NCBI GenBank assembly: GCA_016490735.1
Contig: JAEMWC010000264.1
Span: 537,001-601,000 of the forward strand
Source of the DNA: Pachyseris speciosa
Lineage: Eukaryota; Cnidaria; Anthozoa; Scleractinia; Pachyseridae
Reading direction: 5' to 3'
DNA length: 64,000 nucleotides
Below, piece after piece: positions 36,101 to 38,210 of the stretch. Below the pieces are notes generated by a model. That model ran no database searches and had not been told where the DNA came from. It was given only the letters and a program-made list of their open reading frames with translations. How positions within the stretch are numbered: the stretch's first letter is position 1; each line of letters opens with the position of its first letter. Made by a program: the position numbers and the translations under genes.

Positions 36101-36927
36101 CTAGATTTATTATGTTGCTGGTTTCAGATGACACATAAATGAAAGAAAGATTTGAACGATTTGTGGGGCAGGGGGCCAGTGTGGAAAGGAGAAACCAAAT
36201 TTAACTTCAGTAAAAGCTCTCAACAGGTTTAATTTTCTTTCTTTAGTTCTAGGCAAAACGTTGTGACGGAAAATTCAGTTGTAAGGCTTTAAATAGCTAA
36301 GGTTGCCCTAAACTCTAGTCACATAACAGCACTAGTACTAACCATACCTTATTACACGACTCAATAAACGAGTGCAGCACTGAAATTAGGACTTTGTGGG
36401 ACAAACCGTCGTCCGAAAGAACTTTCCATAACCCTATAAAGGCAAGAGAAGTTAACGTTATGCTTAACATGTGAGACAGAACCTTATTTCGTCAACAAGC
36501 ACTGGTATATATACGTAGTAAGCTAAGATTACGAATAGAATTAAGAAACCATTTTCCTTGAGAAAAACAGAAAGTTTTTGCTCCGCACTCTTTTTCCTGT
36601 CTTCCTTATTTCAAGATACAGAAAGCCGCCTAAACTCAAAACACACCAACAAAAGAGCTATCTAAGGAAGTTTAACTTAAGCTAACCTTCATTCCGACCA
36701 CTAGTAGTGTCGTTAACTCCTCGCAACCACTGCCTCGAGACCAGTAACAGATTTTGTAGCTCGTCAACGAAATATTTGCAGTCCAGAAGCCTGTTTTCTA
36801 ACACTTCTGGAAGTTCTGATGACTCGCAAAAATCAGAACTCCAAGCTTGTGCAGCCCAATCTTGGGGAACTGAGGAGATTTGAAGGCCATTACAAGCTAA
36901 AATTGTCCGGTCTGTTATGGAAGCCAT
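399..36927 (-). CDS. NCAPD3: NCAPD3, condensin-2 complex subunit D3, 5' half of gene (23 exons, runs off the left edge)
   Basis: NCAPD3 is the HEAT-repeat regulatory subunit of condensin II, the SMC2/SMC4 complex that begins chromosome compaction in the nucleus. I assembled 23 minus-strand exons by hand, all with GT donors and AG acceptors. Their lengths sum to 2,331 nt (777 codons) with every phase matching, which is strong support. Translated exons follow the recalled human NCAPD3 order: for example VRAKALQYFAQC (human VRSKALSSFAHC), DPALSVRRQAMISLTALL (human [18 protein letters not shown]) and RYLHFAFQHWSKQ (human [13 protein letters not shown]). An acidic Asp/Asn-rich stretch near residues 186-215 matches the acidic linker of the family. 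The vertebrate protein is about 1,500 residues, so roughly the C-terminal half lies left of position 1. The gene is swollen by transposon-filled introns of up to 6 kb. No frameshift or stop was seen. Least certain is the exon 18/19 junction. Confidence 0.95.
644..1000 (+). mobile_element. tRNA-derived SINE with a Nin-DC-like conserved domain
   Basis: The head (644-716) has a pol III A box (TAGCTCAGTGGTAGAG) and B box (GGTTCAAACCC) but its acceptor arms do not pair, so it is not a working tRNA. The body at about 796-905 carries a TAAACCGTAGGCCCCGTCTC ... GGGACGTAAAAGAACCCACA pattern, which I associate with the Nin-DC domain of cnidarian SINEs. The tail is (TATG)-rich. It sits in NCAPD3 intron 22, antisense to the gene. 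Confidence 0.75.
875..1412 (+). repeat. Tandem duplication, period about 268 bp
   Basis: Two head-to-tail copies: CTGTTCGAAAAGAGTAGGGG begins at 881 and again at 1,149, and both run through matching sequence to CTGCATGTACATATTTGTAC. The unit joins the SINE tail to adjacent DNA, so the duplication followed SINE insertion. It ends 48 bp short of exon 22. Confidence 0.9.
1460..1549 (-). CDS. NCAPD3: NCAPD3 exon 22 (residues 722-751)
   Basis: Contains DCETLCRILAVIGSTAPRLP, matching human [20 protein letters not shown]. Acceptor ATTTGAAAG, donor CATAA|GTAAGT, phase 1. Confidence 0.9.
1550..2525 (-). other. NCAPD3 intron 21, no recognised element
   Basis: AT-rich with scattered ATGCAAATG motifs near 1,880-1,945. 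I see no repeat boundary, exon or RNA gene here. The minus-strand 88-codon frame at 2,091-2,357 has no recognisable content. Confidence 0.5.
2526..2625 (-). CDS. NCAPD3: NCAPD3 exon 21 (residues 689-721)
   Basis: Reads AAWLCLAEIGSSSNKLDHSF then VVKSWNEYSQ; human has [20 protein letters not shown] then IIQSWEKISSQ. Acceptor CTGTGCTGTCAG, donor AAAGA|GTATGT, phase 1. Confidence 0.92.
3040..3142 (-). CDS. NCAPD3: NCAPD3 exon 20 (residues 654-688)
   Basis: Contains RYLHFAFQHWSKQNRLSHNL; human has [20 protein letters not shown]. Acceptor TTTGGGTTTCAG, donor AGTAAG|GTAAAG, phase 0. Confidence 0.94.
3650..3724 (-). CDS. NCAPD3: NCAPD3 exon 19 (residues 629-653)
   Basis: Reads STEQRHVLAWDLLDRVASPD then GQEV, matching human GDDSQVLAWALLTLLTTES then QEL. 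Acceptor TGTTTCAG, donor GTTAG|GTGACT, phase 2. Confidence 0.87.
3887..5600 (+). mobile_element. Dispersed repeat, copy A (1.7 kb), in NCAPD3 intron 18
   Basis: Its two ends (3,887-4,460 and 4,930-5,600) are the reverse complement of 40,355-41,455; the centres differ. Copy A has gained a foldback element (4,478-4,710), homopolymer runs (T23 then G17 at 4,844-4,883) and an internal duplication of about 150 bp (4,987-5,137 repeated at 5,326-5,470). One end carries a GC-rich CCCGGG-bounded palindrome (5,560-5,592). No long coding frame, so probably a non-autonomous DNA element. Confidence 0.7.
4478..4710. mobile_element. Foldback MITE (233 bp) nested in copy A
   Basis: Ends are GTTATTATAATCGGCTCCG and CGGAGCCGATTATAATAAC, with about 50 bp of inverted arm that includes CTAGAAAACTCAGACCC. 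A direct copy of its inner sequence recurs at 4,765-4,841. Confidence 0.8.
5805..6078. mobile_element. Foldback MITE with imperfect arms of about 100 bp
   Basis: Left end AATAGTCCAGTTTCAAATTC, right end CAAACTGGACTATT; the arms also share TGAATAAAAGCATTGAGA (inverted TCTCAGTGCTTTTATTCA) and an inverted CAGGGTTAGCCTC. It lies in NCAPD3 intron 18. Confidence 0.8.
6110..6180. repeat. (ATT)n microsatellite
   Basis: A run of ATC then ATT trinucleotides, about 70 bp, between exons 18 and 19 of NCAPD3. Confidence 0.95.
6300..6413 (-). CDS. NCAPD3: NCAPD3 exon 18 (residues 591-628)
   Basis: Reads LWLDGVLPLVTDRETTAQEK and continues to LLSNIVAQS; human has [20 protein letters not shown]. Acceptor AACTTTCAG. 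The donor is ambiguous: TCAAA|GTGGGT (used here, phase 2) keeps the next exon open, whereas AGTGG|GTATAG, ending at 6,296, would need a different exon 19 acceptor. Confidence 0.88.
7464..8457 (-). mobile_element. piggyBac-like non-autonomous element, copy 1 (994 bp)
   Basis: Flanked by TTAA on both sides (7,460-7,463 and 8,458-8,461), with ends ACCATTGGCACCC and GGTGCCAATGGG. TTAA target duplications plus a CCC start are typical of piggyBac. A near copy lies at 12,547-13,547. There is no transposase, but a minus-strand frame of 106 codons starting inside it is also kept in the other copy. It sits in intron 17. Confidence 0.85.
8683..8752. repeat. (ATT)n microsatellite
   Basis: About 70 bp of ATT units, interrupted once. 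A further AAT run lies at 9,040-9,058. Confidence 0.95.
8765..9480. repeat. Two diverged copies of an unnamed repeat unit
   Basis: The segments near 8,765-8,965 and 9,295-9,460 share an order of motifs (GGAG..GGTGCC, CCAGGAGCT, AACCCAGCC, TATGAGCCCCCAC or ATAAGCCCCCAC, CCTGTCACACTG). Between them are ACCGCTAACCA motifs also seen in the minisatellite at 11.6 kb. No coding content recognised. Confidence 0.55.
9605..11483. mobile_element. 1.9 kb DNA transposon with 35-bp inverted ends and subterminal repeats
   Basis: The left end GGCCTTGCGCACGGTGTTGG (9,605) and right end CCAACACCGTGCGCAAGGCC (to 11,483) are inverted, and the match continues inward through the GGTTACCA..CGCGTAA block. Inside, GTTTCAAACG motifs cluster at 10,105-10,190 and the inverted CGTTTGAAAC form at 11,068-11,225, like subterminal transposase sites. 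No transposase frame is seen. It lies in NCAPD3 intron 17. Confidence 0.7.
11581..11910. repeat. Minisatellite, three units of about 114-123 bp
   Basis: GGGATACAAACACCC starts units at 11,581 and 11,704, with a shorter GGATACAAACACCC at 11,817. Each is followed by a GACAGGA..ACGCA segment, GCTAACC motifs and an ACGCAATAA..AC block. Confidence 0.8.
12201..12360. mobile_element. Foldback MITE (about 160 bp)
   Basis: Left end GGTAAAAATTAAATTC and right GAATTCAATTTTTACC are inverted; the arms continue with AACCTGGGTTGAATCTC against GAGATTCAACCTAGGTT. It abuts NCAPD3 exon 17, ending 17 bp from its donor. Confidence 0.8.
12378..12493 (-). CDS. NCAPD3: NCAPD3 exon 17 (residues 553-590)
   Basis: Reads DVLTLHDQCMDPALSVRRQA and onward, matching human [20 protein letters not shown]. 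Acceptor TTATTTAG, donor CATGG|GTGAGT, phase 2. It is hemmed in by a foldback MITE 17 bp past the donor and a piggyBac-like element 53 bp upstream of the acceptor. Confidence 0.95.
12547..13547 (-). mobile_element. piggyBac-like non-autonomous element, copy 2 (1,001 bp)
   Basis: TTAA at 12,543-12,546 and 13,548-13,551; the left end is CCCATTGGCACCCGTGCC and the right end is a worn inverted copy (TCAATGGG). It is the same family and orientation as 7,464-8,457. The minus-strand frame is 117 codons. Its edge is 53 bp from the exon 17 acceptor. Confidence 0.88.
13849..13896 (-). CDS. NCAPD3: NCAPD3 exon 16 (residues 537-552), 48-nt micro-exon
   Basis: Encodes ALESVISLSLDSLQKA, fitting between the exon 15 ending (AALQ) and the exon 17 start (DVLTLHDQC). 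Acceptor TTTTTCATTTTCAAG, donor AAAGCG|GTGAGT, phase 0 on both sides. Confidence 0.88.
14027..14256. mobile_element. Foldback MITE (230 bp)
   Basis: Ends AATAGACCATTTTACA and TGTAAAATGGTCTATT are perfect inverses. Inner arms share GGGGTGACCTTGTTTTGAT inverted. It sits in intron 15. Related termini (AATAGACC) occur at 15,397. Confidence 0.88.
14622..14710 (-). CDS. NCAPD3: NCAPD3 exon 15 (residues 507-536)
   Basis: Contains IIRRRTCDEKVGVRKAALQ, matching human MLRRRIRDEKTNVRKSALQ, a HEAT-repeat helix pair. Acceptor TTTTTGGCAG, donor TTGCAG|GTAAAG, phase 0. Confidence 0.95.
15001..15143 (-). CDS. NCAPD3: NCAPD3 exon 14 (residues 459-506)
   Basis: Begins VRAKALQYFAQCATSEDSS and continues the DRAPT motif of exon 13 across a 5.7 kb intron, as human DKAPTVRSKALSSFAHC. 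Acceptor GATACATTCAG, donor ACAATG|GTAGGT, phase 1. Confidence 0.95.
15397..15597. mobile_element. Foldback MITE (about 200 bp)
   Basis: Ends AATAGACCTTTTTAGC and GCTAACAAGGTCTATT; inner arms share ATTTTGTTTTCCCAATG inverted. It is 86 bp from the 5.2 kb element. Confidence 0.85.
17330..17938 (+). pseudogene. Broken coding fragment, C2H2-like N-terminus, cnidarian repeat-associated family
   Basis: An open frame of 126 codons contains GCVKMYQRHSGLEKHL, LAKKKYQALL, LPEGWALKTTKKF and QKKYLEEKFNLRQAAGHK. I recall similar proteins (a zinc-finger-like head, then LP.GWALK and QK.YL...F..GE..GHK motifs) in many copies in cnidarian genomes, function unknown. Here an extra A after GHK shifts the frame. 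The other frames then continue DPINVARDMRFA, a TAG stop, KMDGSMLFKRDEYLATQQV, a second shift in a T-run, and SRMAAKCRYDQGDL. The second zinc-ligand His also appears lost. It lies in the spacer of the 5.2 kb transposon, so it is either captured or a nested element. Confidence 0.65.
17949..18349 (-). mobile_element. CCCTATTTCAGACC-type repeat, copy 1 (about 400 bp)
   Basis: Bounded by G-rich (CCGGGGAGGGGG) and C-rich (ACCCCCC...CCCGGG) ends and built from reiterated TCTGAAATAGGGTA units. An inverted-orientation copy is at 63,059-63,459. It is nested in the spacer of the 5.2 kb element. Confidence 0.8.
18716..18842. mobile_element. Short foldback MITE (about 127 bp)
   Basis: AGCCTGCGGAGCACGCGTAAA on the left is matched by the inverse of TTTACGCCTGCAACGCAGGCT on the right. 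It is inside the 5.2 kb element. Confidence 0.7.
19403..19778. mobile_element. 376 bp TTAA-flanked MITE nested in the right arm
   Basis: TTAA at 19,399-19,402 and 19,779-19,782; ends AGGGGCAGTGTCACGC and GGTGACACTGCTCCT. The left arm keeps the unoccupied site GTACTTAACAG (inverted, near 16,750), which proves the insertion and the 4 bp duplication. It is related by its termini to the element at 42,014. Confidence 0.92.
20882..20972 (-). CDS. NCAPD3: NCAPD3 exon 13 (residues 429-458)
   Basis: Reads NIKKLLSKKYLLDIVIARCS then DRAPT; human has [20 protein letters not shown] then DKAPT. Acceptor TTGAACAG, donor CCAAC|GTAAGT, phase 2. The exon lies only 32 bp from the end of a 5.2 kb transposon that occupies the next intron. 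Confidence 0.95.
20973..22099 (-). other. NCAPD3 intron 12, mostly unrecognised
   Basis: Holds a CAT/ATC microsatellite at 21,965-21,992 and, near 21,660-21,790, a segment resembling the inverse of 12,020-12,060 (the AACTAAGTTAA..TGCA block). No exon recognised. Confidence 0.5.
22100..22172 (-). CDS. NCAPD3: NCAPD3 exon 12 (residues 405-428)
   Basis: Reads ITFRIFALDVISLLLAESER, matching human [20 protein letters not shown]. Acceptor CTTTTAAAG chosen over a closer CTTCAG because only it keeps the frame. Donor AAATG|GTAAGT, phase 1. Confidence 0.94.
22427..22513 (-). CDS. NCAPD3: NCAPD3 exon 11 (residues 376-404)
   Basis: Exactly 29 codons, reading AVVDILKTLPLSLYASLIEW then INKYSKNAK; human has [20 protein letters not shown] then LYKYSRSSK. 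Acceptor TTTTTTTGCAG, donor GCAAAG|GTATAT, phase 0. Confidence 0.95.
22746..22857 (-). CDS. NCAPD3: NCAPD3 exon 10 (residues 338-375)
   Basis: Contains AVQLLVQHLCTKCPERAEYR, matching human [20 protein letters not shown], one of the clearest matches. Acceptor TGTATGTTTCAG, donor GCCAAG|GTATTG, phase 0. It is separated from exon 9 by a 5.6 kb repeat-filled intron. Confidence 0.95.
23089..23520 (+). pseudogene. Decayed LINE reverse-transcriptase 3' fragment
   Basis: Translation of 23,089 onward gives YCDTAWSRLLQQDQDRLQCL, then QHRSARII, LRWLSLSNRCSYLKAKLVF and LLAPRYF, the C-terminal pattern of CR1/L2-type retrotransposon ORF2 (YC..W..C, LQ.RAAR, L.W..L..RR, G.AP.YL). The frame then breaks with several stops. 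It is antisense to NCAPD3 in intron 9. Confidence 0.75.
24129..24330. mobile_element. MITE with TTGAAGGGCTGGGGGCATAAC ends (202 bp)
   Basis: The 21 bp ends are perfect inverses. It is the first of a local cluster of related elements (24,682, 24,898 and 27,637). It separates the LINE fragment from its probable 3' untranslated end. Confidence 0.88.
24335..24495 (+). mobile_element. LINE 3' untranslated end with (TTTAC)n tail
   Basis: Ends GAATGAGCTACCCTG then a TATATAAAGTTTTACTTTACTTTACT tail, a form I associate with coral CR1/L2-type LINE 3' ends. It is on the same strand as the reverse-transcriptase fragment upstream. A possible inverted tail of the same kind (AGTAAAGTAAAGTAACTTTA) is at 34,273-34,293. 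Confidence 0.65.
24682..24896. mobile_element. MITE, TTGAAGGGCTGAGAGCATAAAC ends (215 bp)
   Basis: Perfect inverted ends with arms of about 60 bp that include AATTTTAGGTTGTTTTTCGATTTT inverted. It abuts the next element at 24,898 with one base between. Confidence 0.88.
24898..25223. mobile_element. MITE, TTGAAGGCCTCGGTGCATAACC ends, copy 1 (326 bp)
   Basis: Inverted arms of about 60 bp (CATCCTATGTCGAATTTTG..). It is nearly identical along its length to 27,637-27,961, in the same orientation. Confidence 0.9.
25523..25615 (+). repeat. Degenerate TTAGGG-like tract
   Basis: Contains several TTAGGG, CTAGGG and ATAGGG units (for example GGGATAGGGTTAGGGACATG), resembling the animal telomere repeat. 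Short and imperfect. It sits in NCAPD3 intron 9. Confidence 0.6.
25616..27636. other. Intron 9 segment between MITE copies, unrecognised
   Basis: Contains loosely repeated phrases of the type CTTGGTTGACTCTAA..CAGCGCGCAAA (25,440-25,860) and a tRNA-like B box GGTTCGAATCC near 26,520 with no matching A box. The 109-133-codon plus-strand frames here show no domain that I recognise. Confidence 0.45.
27637..27961. mobile_element. MITE, TTGAAGGCCTTGGTGCATAACC ends, copy 2 (325 bp)
   Basis: Direct copy of 24,898-25,223 with few differences; the right end has lost the final AA of CTTCAA. Confidence 0.9.
28481..28596 (-). CDS. NCAPD3: NCAPD3 exon 9 (residues 300-337)
   Basis: Starts VLKHLISNVLMVFGGS and ends KDQAVHFI, parallel to human FHQMLSVILMLEVGEG and RNQAVQFI. 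Acceptor TTGGCAG, donor ATCTG|GTGAGC, phase 2. A stop codon follows in frame immediately past the donor. Confidence 0.92.
28912..30061. mobile_element. 1.15 kb element with ACTCGGGATAC inverted ends
   Basis: ACTCGGGATAC at 28,912-28,922 and GTATCCCGAGT at 30,051-30,061. Inside, a segment of about 95 bp (CAGTCTGTCCCCGTGAAAAGG.., near 29,185) recurs diverged near 29,445. No transposase. It is in NCAPD3 intron 8. Confidence 0.7.
30139..30478 (-). mobile_element. tRNA-derived SINE with (AAT)n tail, old copy
   Basis: On the minus strand: a tRNA-like head near 30,410-30,475, then the ACCTCT..TTTTTTCTCCGGG core family found at 57,247-57,487 (plus strand AGAGGGGAAAACCAGAG here), ending in the (AAT)n run at 30,141-30,190. 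More diverged than the 57 kb copy. Confidence 0.75.
30480..31312. other. Intron 8 remainder, no recognised element
   Basis: A plus-strand 127-codon frame (30,540-30,923) has no signal, domain or splice context that I recognise and lies antisense to NCAPD3. I do not call it a gene. Confidence 0.45.
31313..31358 (-). CDS. NCAPD3: NCAPD3 exon 8 (residues 284-299), 46-nt micro-exon
   Basis: Encodes GNQIYSVKSIASLAYI, matching human LNQAKYIPELAYYGL. The 46 nt length keeps phase 2 to phase 0. Acceptor TTTTTCCATAG, donor ACATT|GTAAGT. Too short for automatic ORF calling. Confidence 0.87.
31717..32155. mobile_element. Long foldback MITE (about 440 bp)
   Basis: Arms of about 190 bp: GTCTTCTGTATTTTTC.. 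at left against GAAAATACAGAAGACG at right, and AAAGTTCCCACTTGAGCCACG against CGTGGCTCAAGCGGGAACTTT. It is in NCAPD3 intron 7. Confidence 0.88.
32239..32372 (-). CDS. NCAPD3: NCAPD3 exon 7 (residues 240-283)
   Basis: Reads DAVLLLNSYSLKDSEQVLHH and continues to ITLDFP, aligning with the human segment after FSLKEKP. Acceptor CTTGCAG, donor CCAGG|GTAAGC, phase 2. Confidence 0.88.
32411..32775. mobile_element. Foldback element built of GACGCATTATGC motifs (about 365 bp)
   Basis: Left TTCATACTAGAGGCACATTAT against right ATTATGCATCTCTAGTATAAA, inner arms AACATTTGTAGTGC..CTGTTTAGTTCGACTAGT and its inverse. GACGNATTATGC-like motifs recur in both orientations. It fills intron 6. Confidence 0.85.
32896..33056 (-). 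CDS. NCAPD3: NCAPD3 exon 6 (residues 186-239), acidic linker
   Basis: Opens DENDGMEVDHVSDNDDDNYG, a strongly acidic run followed by a helical segment ending ERLLSLMQ. The family has an acidic disordered linker at this place. Acceptor TATATTAAAG, donor ATGCAG|GTACAG, leaving phase 0. Confidence 0.9.
33454..33528 (-). CDS. NCAPD3: NCAPD3 exon 5 (residues 161-185)
   Basis: A basic segment, ESNKRKRGNEATSGGRRAK and onward, parallel to the Lys/Arg-rich stretch after the WPQE motif in human NCAPD3. It may act as a nuclear localisation signal (inference). Acceptor TTGAATAG, donor AATG|GTAAGG, phase 1. Confidence 0.9.
33708..33785 (-). CDS. NCAPD3: NCAPD3 exon 4 (residues 135-160)
   Basis: Reads YKIFHPLLFQKALDVLRLWP, matching human [20 protein letters not shown]. 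Acceptor TTATTATCTTCTAG, donor GAAAG|GTGCAT, phase 1. The surrounding longer open frame is intron read-through. Confidence 0.92.
35039..35394. mobile_element. 356 bp TTAA-flanked MITE (Kolobok-like)
   Basis: TTAA at 35,035-35,038 and 35,395-35,398; ends AGGTGATTTCCAGTCCGTAC and GTACGGACTGGACATCACCT, with arms of about 32 bp. It is in NCAPD3 intron 3. Confidence 0.9.
35731..35895. mobile_element. Foldback MITE (165 bp) near exon 3
   Basis: Left GATATTATTGCCGGACTGATTTGC against right GCAAATCAGTCCGGCGATAATAG. Confidence 0.82.
35933..36008 (-). CDS. NCAPD3: NCAPD3 exon 3 (residues 110-134)
   Basis: Contains CILAASVYIVLVQVPG, equivalent to human GLHAAGLYFLLLEVPG. Acceptor TTGATATAAG, donor CCAG|GTGAGG, phase 1. 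A plus-strand open frame across this exon is only its antisense. A 165 bp foldback element lies 37 bp past the donor. Confidence 0.9.
36348..36433 (-). CDS. NCAPD3: NCAPD3 exon 2 (residues 81-109)
   Basis: Reads GLWKVLSDDGLSHKVLISVL and onward, matching the human segment [20 protein letters not shown]. Acceptor TTTATAG, donor AAG|GTATGG, leaving phase 0. Confidence 0.92.
36687..36927 (-). CDS. NCAPD3: NCAPD3 exon 1 (residues 1-80)
   Basis: Begins MASITDRTILACNG. The ATG at 36,925-36,927 opens the frame that continues through all later exons and sits in a CCAAAATGGC context. It resembles the human N-terminus in its spaced W..D/E pattern. Donor GAAG|GTTAGC, phase 1. An untranslated exon upstream cannot be excluded. 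Confidence 0.9.
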
Positions 36928-37375
36928 TTTGGATTCGCGCCTTTTTCGAAAACTGCTTGGTGGCCGCTACCGTGACATAACTTGCGGCTCGAGTAGGGGG
37001 AGGTGAGGAGTATGAGGATACAATCCGTAAAATATTGCAAGTAGCGAAAGTAGCGGGAGTGCTCTTTCTGATGTATCTGGAATCACCAGAAAAGTTCGAT
37101 TTGACTTTTAGAGCACGCAAAATTTTATGTTTGGTTTTATTTTTAACTATTAATCAAAAAAGTTTACAATGTCTCTTGCTTGTTTGGCTCAGGCTCTATA
37201 TCTCCCCTCCCTTAAAATATTTTTTTGTTGCCACGTGAAATTCGATAGAAGACCAAATATCAGCTGAAACAGAATGGCTGAACGAACTTTCTGAGTTTTG
37301 GGAGGACACATAAAACATTTCCGTCTCTGAAATCTGCATTGGTTTCTAATAATCAAGAGAAACTTTACTCTGAAT
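36928..37375. promoter_or_regulatory. Divergent promoter between NCAPD3 and the 277-codon gene
   Basis: 448 bp separate the two start codons on opposite strands. Near the NCAPD3 side lie an E2F-like TTCGCGCC at 36,934-36,941 and, over the start codon, CCAAAATGGC resembling a YY1 site. E2F control is known for many mitotic genes, so this fits NCAPD3, but the sites are read by eye only. No clear TATA box. Confidence 0.5.
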
Positions 37376-38209
37376 ATGGTGAGAAGGGACGCCACCAATC
37401 CCAGGGAAAGAAAAAGTGCCAGAACCAAAGATGGCGCTCCCACAACCGATGGCGATTCGACGAGCTCCTACAAGAACCTGGCTTTTATGTGCCTCTTGGT
37501 GTTTCCGTCTCTATTCTGGCTTGCAGCCGTCGGCAGTGATGTGATATCTAATCTTGGATCCGTTTTTGGAAGGAATTTCAGCGTCTTTGTCGTGTCGGGG
37601 TCCTTGATAATTTCTGTGGTCGCAGGATATTTTTTCAAACCGCTTCGAGGGTTTTTAAAGTTTATGATCCCGGTGTTGTTTGCAGTACTTCTTCTTCCTA
37701 CCTTCCAAGTGTATCTGTGTTCTCCGCTGGAAATCAAGAACGAGAATATCGGAACAAAATATAGCTTGAAAACAACTGCATCTGAATTTCTTCAGCAAGC
37801 GTGCGAGGACGTTTGCCTCAAAAATTCTAAAATCCCGTCTTCATATTCTTTGACTTTCTTCACACCGCGAGTTTCCCTGAGAGTCAAGGTCAACCAAGTC
37901 GTCGATTTGAACTTAACTGTATCGGCCATGGTTGGTGGAGAAAAACTCCCCGTTGCTAAGATAGTACTGTTGAAATCCTGGCGTAGTGTGAAGGGAAAGT
38001 ATTTTGCTTTGCACATAATAACGAGAGTGCCGGTGAAGGTAAAGAAGTTCGAGGAAGCGTTGAAAGCCAAAAGAGGGATGATTTTATCCGGTAGAGTGGA
38101 GAACATTCCTGCAGACCTTAAGAAGCTCCGCGGTGAGTTGGAAAAGAACAGACATTTTGTGAGACCCTTTATCTTGGAGGTCTTCAGAGCGACGCAAATG
38201 GAGGAATAA
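37376..38209 (+). CDS. Intact single-exon gene, 277-residue multipass membrane protein of unknown function
   Basis: I do not recognise the family. The frame is complete: ATG at 37,376, TAA at 38,207-38,209. Residues 1-32 are polar and basic (MVRRDATNPRERKSARTK). Three hydrophobic stretches follow, at about 34-52 (LAFMCLLVFPSLFWLAAVG), 69-87 (FSVFVVSGSLIISVVAGYF) and 93-113 (LKFMIPVLFAVLLLPTFQVYL). The C-terminal 165 residues are soluble-looking, mixed strand and helix, with many Lys/Val (VPVKVKKFEEALKAKRG). A real gene is likely because the frame is long, intronless and has a transmembrane pattern, and because its 3' end is duplicated downstream with decay (stops) while this copy stays open. 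It is divergent from NCAPD3. Alternatives: a lineage-specific gene, or a domesticated repeat frame. Confidence 0.7.
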   Translation: MVRRDATNPRERKSARTKDGAPTTDGDSTSSYKNLAFMCLLVFPSLFWLAAVGSDVISNLGSVFGRNFSVFVVSGSLIISVVAGYFFKPLRGFLKFMIPVLFAVLLLPTFQVYLCSPLEIKNENIGTKYSLKTTASEFLQQACEDVCLKNSKIPSSYSLTFFTPRVSLRVKVNQVVDLNLTVSAMVGGEKLPVAKIVLLKSWRSVKGKYFALHIITRVPVKVKKFEEALKAKRGMILSGRVENIPADLKKLRGELEKNRHFVRPFILEVFRATQMEE

Positions 38210-38210
38210 A
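38205..38210 (+). terminator. Polyadenylation signal overlapping the stop codon
   Basis: AATAAA at 38,205-38,210 contains the TAA stop (38,207-38,209) of the 277-codon gene. A GT-rich stretch (TTTGTGATATTTTGTGTAC) follows about 20 nt downstream, the usual layout for cleavage. If used, the 3' UTR would be only about 20 nt. Confidence 0.5.
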
